6,764 nucleotides of DNA from Gammaproteobacteria bacterium UBA3498 (GTDB lineage Bacteria > Pseudomonadota > Gammaproteobacteria > Pseudomonadales > Pseudohongiellaceae), in contig DFQD01000067.1 of the NCBI GenBank assembly GCA_002377605.1, forward strand, positions 1 through 6,764, read 5' to 3'. The position numbers and the translations under genes are program-made. Shown here in pieces: positions 1 to 6,764 of this stretch. Position 1 is the stretch's first letter. Every line of letters begins with the position of its first letter. The notes beneath the pieces were generated by a model. It did not search any database. It was not told the origin of the DNA and saw only the letters and a list, made by a program, of their open reading frames with translations.

Positions 1-1
1 T

Positions 2-538
2 TACGAAGTGGTTGGGTCTGAGAATTTACCAGCAGAGCCAGCGGTGTTTCTCGTTAACCATCAAAGCAGTTGGGAGCCTATTTTTCTCTATGGATTAATC
101 TTTCCAAATTCTCCCATCTTAAAAAAAGAGCTATTGCGAATTCCATTTTGGGGTTGGTCGATGTGGTTGCAGGATCCCATTGCAATCGATAGGAGTAAGC
201 CGAGAGAGGCGGTTAGATCTCTATTAAGTCAGGGCGTCGACCGACTCAGAAATGGAAAATCAGTAATTGTTTTTCCTGAGGGGTCACGGTCTCCATCAGG
301 AATGATTAAACCGTTTTCACGGGGCGGGGCTAAGCTAGCTATTGTAGCCGAGGTTCCTATCGTTCCAATCTCTCACAATGCTGGAGATTGTTGGCCGGCA
401 GGCCAATTCATTAAGCGGCCTGGATTTATTCGGGTAACAATTGGAGAGGCAATCAGCACCGCGGGTCGCAGTGCCAGTGAGTTAACCGATGAAGCAGAAA
501 ATTGGATTCGAAATAGTTATCAGGAACGCAGAACCTAG
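2..538 (+). CDS. plsC: 1-acyl-sn-glycerol-3-phosphate acyltransferase (PlsC/LptA family), 5' end cut by the window
   Basis: This family transfers an acyl chain to the sn-2 position of lysophosphatidic acid at the inner membrane, making phosphatidic acid for phospholipid synthesis. The frame is open from base 2 and 178 residues are visible; the N-terminal part, which usually holds a membrane-anchoring helix, lies outside the window, so the GTG at base 8 is not a credible start. The four family blocks appear in order: NHQSSWE (56-76, the HX4D/E catalytic motif in its Glu form), AIDR (182-193), FPEGSR (272-289) and VPIVPIS (353-373). The Glu form and the following text (LKKELLRIPFWGW) resemble the Pseudomonas acyltransferase encoded beside gyrB. 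The gene converges on gyrB and its TAG stop overlaps the gyrB stop. In Pseudomonas the same gene lies downstream of glyQ-glyS-gmhB; that context is not visible here. The family call is firm, but exact acyl or lysophospholipid preference cannot be read from sequence. Confidence 0.9.
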   Translation, partial: YEVVGSENLPAEPAVFLVNHQSSWEPIFLYGLIFPNSPILKKELLRIPFWGWSMWLQDPIAIDRSKPREAVRSLLSQGVDRLRNGKSVIVFPEGSRSPSGMIKPFSRGGAKLAIVAEVPIVPISHNAGDCWPAGQFIKRPGFIRVTIGEAISTAGRSASELTDEAENWIRNSYQERRT

Positions 539-2964
539 ATATCCAAGTTTTCCGCTGCCAGCGCATTGTCTTCAATAAATTCTCGGCGTGGATCTACCTG
601 GTCCCCCATAAGAGTATTAAAAACTTGATCGGCACCGATTGTGTCTTCGATGGTTACTTGCAACATACGTCGCGTTTCTGGGTTCATTGTAGTTTCCCAG
701 AGTTGATCAGGATTCATTTCTCCCAATCCCTTATAGCGCTGCAAATAATGGCCTTTCATTGCATCGTTTGTTAGCCATTCAATGGCTTCTGCGAAACTAA
801 AAATTTCTTGGGCTCGATCTCCTCGTTTCACATAGGCACCTTCTTCTATTAGGCCATCTAAGGTATGGCCTAATTCTGCTAACGCCTTGTATTCCCCTGA
901 GTGAAAGAAATCCGCGCTAAAGGAATACAGTTTTTCCAACCCGTGGAGGTTTAAGGTTGCTTCCGGCAAAAATGTATGACGCTCAGGATCTTCAGATGCG
1001 TGTAATGTGTAGTTTGCACTCGCGCCTGGATGCTGGGCTTGAAGGCTCAAGGTAAGTTCGCTCAACCAGGCTTCCACTTTTTCTTTGGATTTCAAGTCTT
1101 CCTCGGCTAGGGGCTTAGTAAAAATCATGGCCTCTAACACCTCTGTTGGGTAGCGGCGAGCTAATCGGCTTATGATTGCGTAGGCTTCATTAAATTGTTT
1201 TACCAGTGATTCTAAAGAGTCGTCCGCAATTCCAGGGGCTTCTTTATTTACATGCAAACTTGCTCCTTCCAATGCTATTTGGGTTTGATAATTGGAAAGC
1301 TCGCTATCGTCTTTTAGATATTGTTCCTGCTTGCCTTTGCGAATCTTGTAAAGAGGGGGCTGTGCAATATAAATATGGCCGCGCTCCACCAACTCTCGCA
1401 TTTGCCGGAAGAAAAACGTTAGTAATAAAGTACGAATGTGAGAGCCATCAACGTCGGCATCAGTCATGATGATGATACTGTGGTACCGCAAGTTTTCTGG
1501 CTCGAAATCTTCATTGCCAATGCCGCAGCCCAGCGCCTTAATTAAGGTTCCAACTTCTGCAGAGCTTAACATCTTGTCAAATCGTGCTTTTTCTACGTTT
1601 AAAATTTTACCTTTAAGAGGCAAAACTGCCTGGTTTTTGCGGTTTCGACCTTGCTTAGCAGATCCGCCTGCCGAATCACCCTCCACGATGTAAATTTCAG
1701 AGAGTGCTGGGTCTTTTTCCTGGCAATCTGCCAGCTTTCCAGGTAAGCCCGCAACATCAAGAGCTCCCTTACGGCGGGTCATTTCACGTGCTTTGCGGGC
1801 AGCTTCGCGTGCTCGAGCAGCATCGATCATCTTGTTTACAATAAGTTTCGCGTCTTGTGGGTTTTCCATCAGAAAATCATTGAAATGGCCGCCCATTTCT
1901 TGCTCAACCACCCCTTTTACTTCTGACGAAACCAGTTTTGCCTTAGTTTGAGACGAGAATTTAGGGTCTGGAACCTTTACAGAGATTATGGCTGTGAGCC
2001 CTTCACGGGCATCATCGCCTGATGTGACAACTTCCTTCCCTTTTTTATTTGACAACTCTTTGTCAATATAGCTTTTGAGCACTCTAGTTAGAGCTCCTCG
2101 AAAGCCGGCAAGGTGTGTTCCGCCATCACTTTGAGGGATATTGTTGGTGTAGGGAAATATATTTTCTTGATACGAATCATTCCACTGCAATGCTATTTCT
2201 ACCGTAATGCCGTCTTCTTGCCGCTCTGCAACGAAATGAAATAGCTTATTAACCGTCGTCTTGTTCTTGTTTAGATAATCTACGAATGCCCTCAGGCCCC
2301 CCTCATACTTATAGAGTTCTTCCTTGCCCGATCGCTCATCAGTAAGCTTTATGGCAACCCCGGCGTTAAGAAACGCTAACTCACGTAGCTTTTTTGCCAG
2401 GATATCGTAGTGGAATTCCACATTGGTAAATGTGTCTACGGATGGCTTGAAATGGCACTCTGTACCCGTGCTTTTAGTCTCCCCAACTACAGTCAAGGGC
2501 GCCCGAGGAACACCGTGCTCGTAATACTGCTCATGTACCTCGCCGTCTCTGCGGATAGTGAGCTTTAACTCCTCTGATAATGCATTAACCACGGATACCC
2601 CAACCCCATGGAGACCGCCGGAAACTTTATAGCTATTGTCGTCGAATTTGCCACCTGCGTGGAGCACAGTCATGATGACCTCGGCAGCAGACACTCCTTC
2701 CTTATGCATTTCCGTGGGAATGCCACGACCATTGTCCGAGACAGTGATAGTTTCACCGACATGAATGGTAACTTCAATCTCATCGCAAAACCCCGCGAGT
2801 GCTTCATCAATTGAATTATCAACAAGCTCAAACACCATGTGATGAAGGCCAGTACCATCATCTGTGTCGCCAATGTACATTCCTGGGCGTTTTCTAACAG
2901 CATCAAGCCCCTTTAGGACCTTAATACTATCCGAGTTGTAGTCAGTTTGAGACTCGTCAGTCAT
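535..2964 (-). CDS. gyrB: DNA gyrase subunit B
   Basis: GyrB is the ATPase subunit of the A2B2 gyrase, which introduces negative supercoils and relieves positive ones ahead of forks. At 809 residues it is near the E. coli length of 804. The GHKL ATPase domain shows ELVDNSIDEA (46-55; catalytic Glu46, Mg-binding Asn50), SDNGRGIP (76-83, Asp77 at the coumarin/ATP site) and the lid GGLHGVG (116-122). The transducer domain has the QTK loop (339-341, Lys341). The Toprim domain has EGDSAGG (428-434) and TDADVDGSHIR (501-511). About 170 residues between Toprim and QRYKGLGEMNP (742-752) match the insertion typical of Gram-negative GyrB. Positions equal to E. coli Arg136, Asp426 and Lys447 are unaltered (Arg139, Asp430, Lys451), so no classical coumarin or quinolone resistance change is seen there. 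ATG at 2964 follows a good ribosome site. It lies 76 bases after recF and ends in a 4-base overlap with the convergent acyltransferase gene. Confidence 0.99.
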   Translation of the reverse strand: MTDESQTDYNSDSIKVLKGLDAVRKRPGMYIGDTDDGTGLHHMVFELVDNSIDEALAGFCDEIEVTIHVGETITVSDNGRGIPTEMHKEGVSAAEVIMTVLHAGGKFDDNSYKVSGGLHGVGVSVVNALSEELKLTIRRDGEVHEQYYEHGVPRAPLTVVGETKSTGTECHFKPSVDTFTNVEFHYDILAKKLRELAFLNAGVAIKLTDERSGKEELYKYEGGLRAFVDYLNKNKTTVNKLFHFVAERQEDGITVEIALQWNDSYQENIFPYTNNIPQSDGGTHLAGFRGALTRVLKSYIDKELSNKKGKEVVTSGDDAREGLTAIISVKVPDPKFSSQTKAKLVSSEVKGVVEQEMGGHFNDFLMENPQDAKLIVNKMIDAARAREAARKAREMTRRKGALDVAGLPGKLADCQEKDPALSEIYIVEGDSAGGSAKQGRNRKNQAVLPLKGKILNVEKARFDKMLSSAEVGTLIKALGCGIGNEDFEPENLRYHSIIIMTDADVDGSHIRTLLLTFFFRQMRELVERGHIYIAQPPLYKIRKGKQEQYLKDDSELSNYQTQIALEGASLHVNKEAPGIADDSLESLVKQFNEAYAIISRLARRYPTEVLEAMIFTKPLAEEDLKSKEKVEAWLSELTLSLQAQHPGASANYTLHASEDPERHTFLPEATLNLHGLEKLYSFSADFFHSGEYKALAELGHTLDGLIEEGAYVKRGDRAQEIFSFAEAIEWLTNDAMKGHYLQRYKGLGEMNPDQLWETTMNPETRRMLQVTIEDTIGADQVFNTLMGDQVDPRREFIEDNALAAENLDI

Positions 2965-2970
2965 GCAAAA

Positions 2971-2975
2971 TCTCC
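2971..2975 (-). promoter_or_regulatory. Ribosome binding site of gyrB
   Basis: On the minus strand GGAGA lies six bases before the gyrB ATG (2962-2964). It is the best Shine-Dalgarno match in the window and supports this start, which also aligns with the E. coli N-terminus. Confidence 0.8.
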
Positions 2976-3004
2976 GAGCAAAACAAGCTTTTCTTTAGGG
3001 TTAA

Positions 3005-3033
3005 ATTATCTACCAAAAAATCGAATAAATTAA
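3005..3033 (-). promoter_or_regulatory. Possible promoter for gyrB in the recF-gyrB gap
   Basis: On the minus strand a GATAAT (3005-3010, five of six bases of the -10 consensus) follows TTAATT (3028-3033, three of six of the -35 consensus) with a 17-base spacer. Transcription would begin about 30-35 bases before the gyrB ATG, leaving room for the ribosome site. The gap is rich in A and T, so such matches arise easily by chance, and the -35 part is poor. A separate gyrB promoter responding to supercoiling is known in several bacteria; its presence here is inference. Confidence 0.3.
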
Positions 3034-3040
3034 TTAAAAA

Positions 3041-4126
3041 TCAAGCCGTTATTGTACCACGTTCCACGTGGAACGTGCTCATCTCGGGAGAGCTTTGCAG
3101 ACAACTTTTGACGGAATTCAATTCTACGCAGGTGACGAATAACTGGCTGTCGAGAGCCAACAAATTTTCTAGGATTTTTGCTCTATTTTCCTGGTCTAAT
3201 TCGGCCGGCAAGTCATCCACAAGGTAAATACATCGATCTTGAATGGCTTCGGCATATAGACTGCCCTGAGCAATCTTAAGTGCGCTAACTAAAACTTTCT
3301 GCTGGCCTCGTGATAGGACATCTATCGCCGGAGACTGGCCAACCTTTACAACAATATCTGCCCGGTGCGGGCCATTTTGAGTCGCCCCGTATTTGAGATC
3401 CTGTGGGCGAGCGAATTGCAATACCTCTACTAGTTCGATTTCGGAGTCCCAGCCGCGATTGTATTCTAAGGAAAGCTCCTCAATAGCATTTTCTTCCGCT
3501 AAGGACTTATAGATTTCGTTGAAAGCAGGAAGGAAATTACGGAAATAGCGCTTTCTTGCCAAATCTACGGCAGCAGCAGCCTGACACAATTCCATATCCC
3601 AGGCTTTTAGCTGCTTTTCATCCAGTCTTTGTGCCTTTAACAATTGGTTGCGATTGGCAATGCATTTGCGTGTTACTCGCCAGTAATTTAGGAAGCTATG
3701 TTCCACGTGAAACACTCCCCAATCCAAAAAGCGGCGCCGCGACTTAGGGCCTCCTTCGAGTAACAAGAACGAACTGGCATCCAAAACCTGAACCGGTAGC
3801 AGCCGAGCAACGGCATCCCAGTTTTGTTGAGATTCCATGTCGAGTTTCAATTGCGGGCTTTGACGCCTAGGTTTTGCCAAGCCAATTCTTCTCGCAGCTG
3901 AATCTTCTGCATAGATGGACAACTCATCAGCATTATGATTAATCAATGTAGCGGATTTTGACGTCCGGAAAGACCTTCCAGAGCTCAATAAATGAGCAGC
4001 CTCGAGAATGCTGGTTTTCCCGCTGCCGTTTTCTCCATGAATTAGATTTAGTTTGGGGTGGAGTTCTAGCTCTGCTACAAGAATGTTCCTAACCGATACA
4101 ATTCTAAACAGACTAAGGGCGCTCAC
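3041..4126 (-). CDS. recF: DNA replication and repair protein RecF
   Basis: RecF is an SMC-like ATPase that, with RecO and RecR, helps load RecA on gapped DNA and supports restart of stalled forks. The 361-residue length is close to the E. coli 357. Walker A is GENGSGKT (31-38, Lys37), the ABC-type signature is LSRGQQK (271-277), and Walker B is CIYLVDDLPAELD (299-311). RRRFLDWGVFHVE (130-142) and the C-terminal FHVERGTIT (352-360) match the E. coli blocks FLDWGCFHNE and FTVEKGKIT. The start is GTG at 4124-4126: it fits the family N-terminus, the next Met is residue 97, and the frame upstream contains no ATG, GTG or TTG before it runs into dnaN. Only a weak GGA precedes the GTG, so translation probably depends on coupling to dnaN, which ends 29 bases earlier. 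The gene contains two parS centromere sites, at codons 138-143 and 351-356. Confidence 0.98.
   Translation of the reverse strand: MSALSLFRIVSVRNILVAELELHPKLNLIHGENGSGKTSILEAAHLLSSGRSFRTSKSATLINHNADELSIYAEDSAARRIGLAKPRRQSPQLKLDMESQQNWDAVARLLPVQVLDASSFLLLEGGPKSRRRFLDWGVFHVEHSFLNYWRVTRKCIANRNQLLKAQRLDEKQLKAWDMELCQAAAAVDLARKRYFRNFLPAFNEIYKSLAEENAIEELSLEYNRGWDSEIELVEVLQFARPQDLKYGATQNGPHRADIVVKVGQSPAIDVLSRGQQKVLVSALKIAQGSLYAEAIQDRCIYLVDDLPAELDQENRAKILENLLALDSQLFVTCVELNSVKSCLQSSPEMSTFHVERGTITA
3060..3075. other. parS: parS centromere site, symmetric variant, near the 3' end of recF
   Basis: The bases CGTTCCACGTGGAACG form a perfect palindrome, extended by one pair of matching bases on each flank at a time to 20 bases (3058-3077). 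The 14-base core GTTCCACGTGGAAC is two copies of the parS half-site GTTCCAC; only the outermost bases differ from the usual T...A of the 16-base consensus. Such sites are bound by ParB, which then spreads as a CTP-dependent clamp and, with ParA and SMC/MukB-type condensins, organises and segregates the origin region. It overlaps the RecF C-terminal codons for TFHVER, 639 bases from the second site. A palindrome of this length is very unlikely by chance; ParB binding itself is inferred. Confidence 0.85.
3699..3714. other. parS: parS centromere site, exact classical sequence, inside recF
   Basis: The bases TGTTCCACGTGAAACA match the chromosomal parS consensus TGTTNCACGTGAAACA at all positions and equal a well-known Bacillus subtilis parS sequence. 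The site lies within RecF codons 138-143 (VFHVEH) and about 3 kb from the dnaA start, the usual origin-proximal location. It is the ParB loading site of the ParABS segregation system, so parA and parB should exist elsewhere in the genome, commonly next to the gidA/gidB genes on the other side of the origin. An exact 16-base match in a 6.8 kb window is far beyond chance expectation. Confidence 0.9.
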
Positions 4127-4155
4127 GATTCCAAAGTGCTCGCAAGTTATATTTA

Positions 4156-5259
4156 TTACAAGCGCATCGGCATAACGACATACAGAGCGTCAGATCCTTC
4201 ATCGGCCTCTAACAATGCGCTGCTATTGGGGTCTGATAGAGTAATTTTCACCTTTTCGCTACTCAATGTAGACAAAACATCGATGAGGTAGCTTACATTG
4301 AAACCTATTTCTAGGGCTTCAGCATCATAATCAACGGATACAACTTCTTCTGCTTCTTCCTGCTCTGGATTGTTTGCAAGAATCCGCATTTCTCCTTTAG
4401 ATAGAATTACCCGAACTCCACGATACTTTTCGTTAGACAAAATTGATACCCGCGAAAAAGCCTGGCGAAGTTCCTGACAGTCACCAACCAAGATTCGATC
4501 TCCACCTTTTGGTAGCACGCGGTTGTAGTCTGGGAATTTGCCATCAACCAATTTCGATGTGAATGTGAATTCTGTAATCGCAGCACGAATATGGTTCTGG
4601 CCAAAAGTAAGCTCGATGTCTCCACCTTCGTCCGATAGCAAACGAGCCAATTCCATGATCCCCTTTCTAGGTAATATAAGTTGCTGGGTTTCATTGACCG
4701 TTGAAACAAGGTTCAAAGTTTCCATCGCCAGGCGATGGCCATCGGTAGCCACCACTCGAAGAAAGTCTGTTCCAACCTCAAACAACATACCATTGAGGTA
4801 ATAACGCACATCTTGCTGTGCCATGGCGAAGCTGGTGGCATCGAGCAATTCGCGCAATTTCGCTTGAGTGATGGTAATAGAGTAAGCATCTGGTTCTTCG
4901 TCAACGCTAGGAAATTCAGTAGCAGGAAGCGTAGTAAGTGTAAACCGACTTCTCCCACTCTTGAGCTTTAGCTTATTGTCCGATACCGAGATTTCCAGGC
5001 TGGAATCATCAACCAAGGATTTGCAGATGTCTAAGAGCTTTCTTCCCGGGACCGTGATTTCTCCGTCCTTTGAAGATTCCAGGGTTTGAGCCCTGCCTAT
5101 TAACTCCACTTCCAAATCGGTGCCAGTAAGTGACAACTCATTCCCTCTCAAAACCAACAGCACGTTAGATAGTACCGGAAGGGTCTGACGACGCTCGACG
5201 ACACCACTGACCATCTGTAATGGCTTAAGTAATGCTTCACGAGAAATTGAAAAATGCAT
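4156..5259 (-). CDS. dnaN: DNA polymerase III beta subunit (sliding clamp)
   Basis: DnaN forms a ring-shaped dimer around DNA that tethers polymerase III and also recruits MutS, ligase, Hda and translesion polymerases. The 367 residues match the E. coli length of 366, with three clamp folds of about 120 residues each. Recognisable blocks are REALLKPLQ (7-15), SLTGTDLE (43-50), ATDGHRLA (171-178, part of the peptide-binding groove), LVDGKFPDYNRVLP (237-250), NNPEQEEAEE (296-305) and the C-terminal YVVMPMRL (360-367), whose MPMRL end also lines the groove. ATG at 5257-5259 aligns with the E. coli start. The gene ends in a double stop, TAA TAA, at 4156-4158 and 4153-4155. It starts 34 bases after dnaA and is followed 29 bases later by recF, which fits co-transcription. 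Confidence 0.99.
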   Translation of the reverse strand: MHFSISREALLKPLQMVSGVVERRQTLPVLSNVLLVLRGNELSLTGTDLEVELIGRAQTLESSKDGEITVPGRKLLDICKSLVDDSSLEISVSDNKLKLKSGRSRFTLTTLPATEFPSVDEEPDAYSITITQAKLRELLDATSFAMAQQDVRYYLNGMLFEVGTDFLRVVATDGHRLAMETLNLVSTVNETQQLILPRKGIMELARLLSDEGGDIELTFGQNHIRAAITEFTFTSKLVDGKFPDYNRVLPKGGDRILVGDCQELRQAFSRVSILSNEKYRGVRVILSKGEMRILANNPEQEEAEEVVSVDYDAEALEIGFNVSYLIDVLSTLSSEKVKITLSDPNSSALLEADEGSDALYVVMPMRL

Positions 5260-5270
5260 TTAGTAAATAA

Positions 5271-5276
5271 TTCCTT
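5271..5276 (-). promoter_or_regulatory. Ribosome binding site of dnaN
   Basis: On the minus strand AAGGAA lies 11 bases before the dnaN ATG. The spacing is longer than the usual 5-9 bases, and the region between is A and T rich. No better site is closer, and the protein alignment leaves no doubt about the start. Confidence 0.55.
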
Positions 5277-5293
5277 TATTTATCAATATGTTA

Positions 5294-6763
5294 CTAACTA
5301 GAAAGTGAGCGCAGGAGATTATTATAATCTTCCTGGATATCGATTGAGCTATGTCGCAACTTATTAATCTGCTTGCAAGCGTGAAGCACGGTGGTATGGT
5401 CTCTGCCTCCGAAAGCATCTCCGATTTCCGGCAGGCTATGATTCGTTAGCTCCTTAGATAAAGTCATGGCAACCTGCCTTGGTCTGGCTACGGATCTATT
5501 GCGTCGCTTCGACAACATATCAGCCATCTTGATTTTGTAATATTCAGCAACGGAGCGTTGAATGTTATCTATCGTGACTAGTTTGTCCTGTAATGCAAAC
5601 AAGTCTCTTAGTGCTTCTTTAATTAGATCAAGATCGATTTTTTCACCTTTGAAATTTGCATGGGCAATTACCCGCTTTAAGGCTCCTTCTAATTCTCGTA
5701 CATTCGACCGCAGCCGCTGGGCTATAAATAGCGCCGCTTCATAGGGCAATTCCACATTACAAAGCTCCGCCTTATTAATCAGAATTGCCGCCCGTGTTTC
5801 TAGTTCCGGTGGCTCAACTGCGACCGTCAGCCCCCAGCCAAAGCGGGATTTAAGCCTTTCCTCCAGACCATTGATCTCCTTATGGTATCTGTCACAGGTA
5901 AGAATGATTTGTTGTCCGCCTTCCAACAACGCGTTGAATGTGTGAAAAAATTCCTCCTGAGAACGCTCTTTGCCGGCGAAAAATTGAATATCATCAATTA
6001 ACATGGCATCTACCGAACGATAAAAGCGTTTAAATTCATTAATAGCGTTCAGCTGCAAGGCTGAAACCATGGTTGCAACAAATGTTTCCGAATGCAGATA
6101 TACGACCTTAGCACTGGGCTTTTTAGCCACTAAATCATTGCCGATAGCATGCATTAAGTGAGTCTTTCCTAACCCAACGCCGCCATAAATAAAGAGGGGG
6201 TTATAGGCATATCCTGGATTCTCTGCAACCTGCATTGCCGCAGCCCGAGCCAGCTGATTGGACTTGCCTACTATGAAATTGTCGAAATTGTTTTCTTGGT
6301 TCAAAGCTCCCCGGTGGCGCAATTTACCCTCGATCACGATATCCATGTTTCGTCGCTCTACCTTTCCATTGGGCAAAATTGGATCCAGTGGAGGACGCTG
6401 TTCTTCTGGGCTTTTCGTTTGGGGTTCTATGGATGCTGGCGTTAAAAGCCCCCGCTTCTCAGGATTAACCGCTGAGGCCCCAAATTTAGAGTTGTTCTCT
6501 ACGTTTTCGTTTTCTTGATCGCTTCCAGCATAAACGATTAAATCAATACACACTGAACTACCACTATCCTCAGCCACTAACTCTTCGATTCGATCTAAAA
6601 ATTTACTTTTAACCCAATCCAAGATGAAACGATTAGGCGCGGCTAGGCAAAGAACATCGTCTTTGATCTCTGCCTTTAAAGGTCTAATCCAAGTGTTAAA
6701 TTGTTTTGAGGGGAGTTCTGTTTTTAAACAATCAATACAATGCTGCCAACTTGCCACTACCAC
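5294..6763 (-). CDS. dnaA: Chromosomal replication initiator protein DnaA, start at or just beyond the window edge
   Basis: DnaA binds boxes at oriC as an ATP-bound oligomer, melts the origin and recruits the DnaB helicase. Visible are 489 residues (E. coli 467; the extra length is in the variable linker). Domain I has WQHC (6-9), ELPSKQFNTWIRPL (16-29) and Phe46, the position used for helicase contact in E. coli. Residues about 85-155 are a low-complexity polar linker, domain II. The AAA+ domain begins at NNFDNFIVGKSNQLARAAA (158-176), with Walker A GGVGLGKT (194-201), Walker B MLIDDIQFF (254-262), sensor 1 ILTCDRY (287-293), the arginine finger in RLKSRFGWG (303-311, Arg307) and sensor 2 in RSNVRELEG (352-360, Arg356). 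Domain IV has SVARPRQ (424-430) and the signature GGRDHTTVLHA (452-462). The GTG at 6761-6763 aligns with E. coli Met1, but a second GTG lies at 6755-6757 and the leader is not visible, so the start is unproven. TAG is followed by TAA as a double stop. Confidence 0.97.
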   Translation of the reverse strand: MVVASWQHCIDCLKTELPSKQFNTWIRPLKAEIKDDVLCLAAPNRFILDWVKSKFLDRIEELVAEDSGSSVCIDLIVYAGSDQENENVENNSKFGASAVNPEKRGLLTPASIEPQTKSPEEQRPPLDPILPNGKVERRNMDIVIEGKLRHRGALNQENNFDNFIVGKSNQLARAAAMQVAENPGYAYNPLFIYGGVGLGKTHLMHAIGNDLVAKKPSAKVVYLHSETFVATMVSALQLNAINEFKRFYRSVDAMLIDDIQFFAGKERSQEEFFHTFNALLEGGQQIILTCDRYHKEINGLEERLKSRFGWGLTVAVEPPELETRAAILINKAELCNVELPYEAALFIAQRLRSNVRELEGALKRVIAHANFKGEKIDLDLIKEALRDLFALQDKLVTIDNIQRSVAEYYKIKMADMLSKRRNRSVARPRQVAMTLSKELTNHSLPEIGDAFGGRDHTTVLHACKQINKLRHSSIDIQEDYNNLLRSLSS

Positions 6764-6764
6764 T

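Noticed and set aside
498..551. Imperfect inverted repeat, AAAATTGGAT with ATCCAAGTTTT, flanking the gyrB/plsC stop overlap.
   Set aside because: The stem is weak and AT-rich, with a bulged G and a loop of about 33 bases, and no U-tract beyond it. It is not a convincing terminator.
825..831. Half parS heptamer GTTTCAC, with another at 2750-2756.
   Set aside because: Pseudomonas ParB is known to contact such half-sites, but about one 7-base match is expected by chance on two strands of a window this size.
1206..1469. Open frames on the plus strand opposite gyrB (also 1466-1693 and 2608-2814), with similar ones opposite recF, dnaN and dnaA.
   Set aside because: They lie wholly inside conserved genes on the other strand, lack ribosome sites or family features, and read as composition-driven shadows.
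1782..1793. Third parS-like sequence, TTTCACGTG, in gyrB.
   Set aside because: Only one arm matches; the other arm (CTTTG) does not pair. It encodes the invariant AREMTR segment of GyrB, also present in E. coli, so coding constraint explains it.
3213..3221. DnaA-box-like TCATCCACA, one mismatch from TTATCCACA.
   Set aside because: It is a single copy inside the conserved RecF Walker B codons, with no cluster of boxes around it. The origin is more likely upstream of dnaA, outside the window.
1..6764. Possible novel defence, mobile or biosynthetic system.
   Set aside because: Every gene is a recognised core replication or lipid gene in a conserved order, with under 150 bases in total between genes. 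There is no room or signal for such a system.

Overview
This window is the replication-initiation gene cluster of a bacterial chromosome, almost certainly from a gammaproteobacterium outside the enteric group. Read from right to left, the minus strand carries dnaA, dnaN, recF and gyrB. A truncated lysophosphatidic acid acyltransferase gene (plsC/lptA type) converges on gyrB from the left edge on the plus strand. All four minus-strand proteins resemble their E. coli counterparts closely: DnaA ends in LLRSLSS, DnaN in YVVMPMRL and GyrB in NLDI, and GyrB has the long insertion typical of Gram-negative gyrases. The order dnaA-dnaN-recF-gyrB followed by a convergent acyltransferase is the one I recall from Pseudomonas (PA0001-PA0005), so a pseudomonad or a related marine/Cellvibrio-type lineage is likely. 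Base composition looks moderate by eye. I cannot name the genus.

Layout: 2-538 (+) is the C-terminal part of the acyltransferase. 535-2964 (-) is gyrB, and the two genes share a CTAG so that their stop codons overlap. 2965-3040 is an AT-rich gap, the only real intergenic space in the window. 3041-4126 (-) is recF with a GTG start. 4156-5259 (-) is dnaN. 5294 to the right edge (-) is dnaA, whose start lies at or just beyond the edge. No stretch over 100 bases lacks a gene. I see no RNA genes, mobile elements, CRISPR arrays or long repeats.

How the genes fit together: DnaA opens the origin, which is probably just past the right edge upstream of dnaA. DnaN is the polymerase III clamp, RecF helps load RecA at gaps and stalled forks, and GyrB with GyrA removes positive supercoils ahead of forks. 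Spacings of 34, 29 and 76 bases between same-strand genes fit one transcription unit, possibly with an extra promoter before gyrB.

The signal that ordinary gene annotation would miss is a pair of chromosomal centromere sites (parS, bound by ParB) inside recF. One, at 3699-3714, is an exact copy of the classical 16-base site. The other, at 3060-3075, is a perfectly symmetric variant set in a 20-base perfect palindrome. Both are read in the same codon phase and encode the same Phe-His-Val-Glu motif of RecF, so the DNA is doing two jobs. This implies that the organism has a ParABS segregation system, which E. coli lacks. I found no sign of an undescribed system; the window is otherwise conserved core genome.
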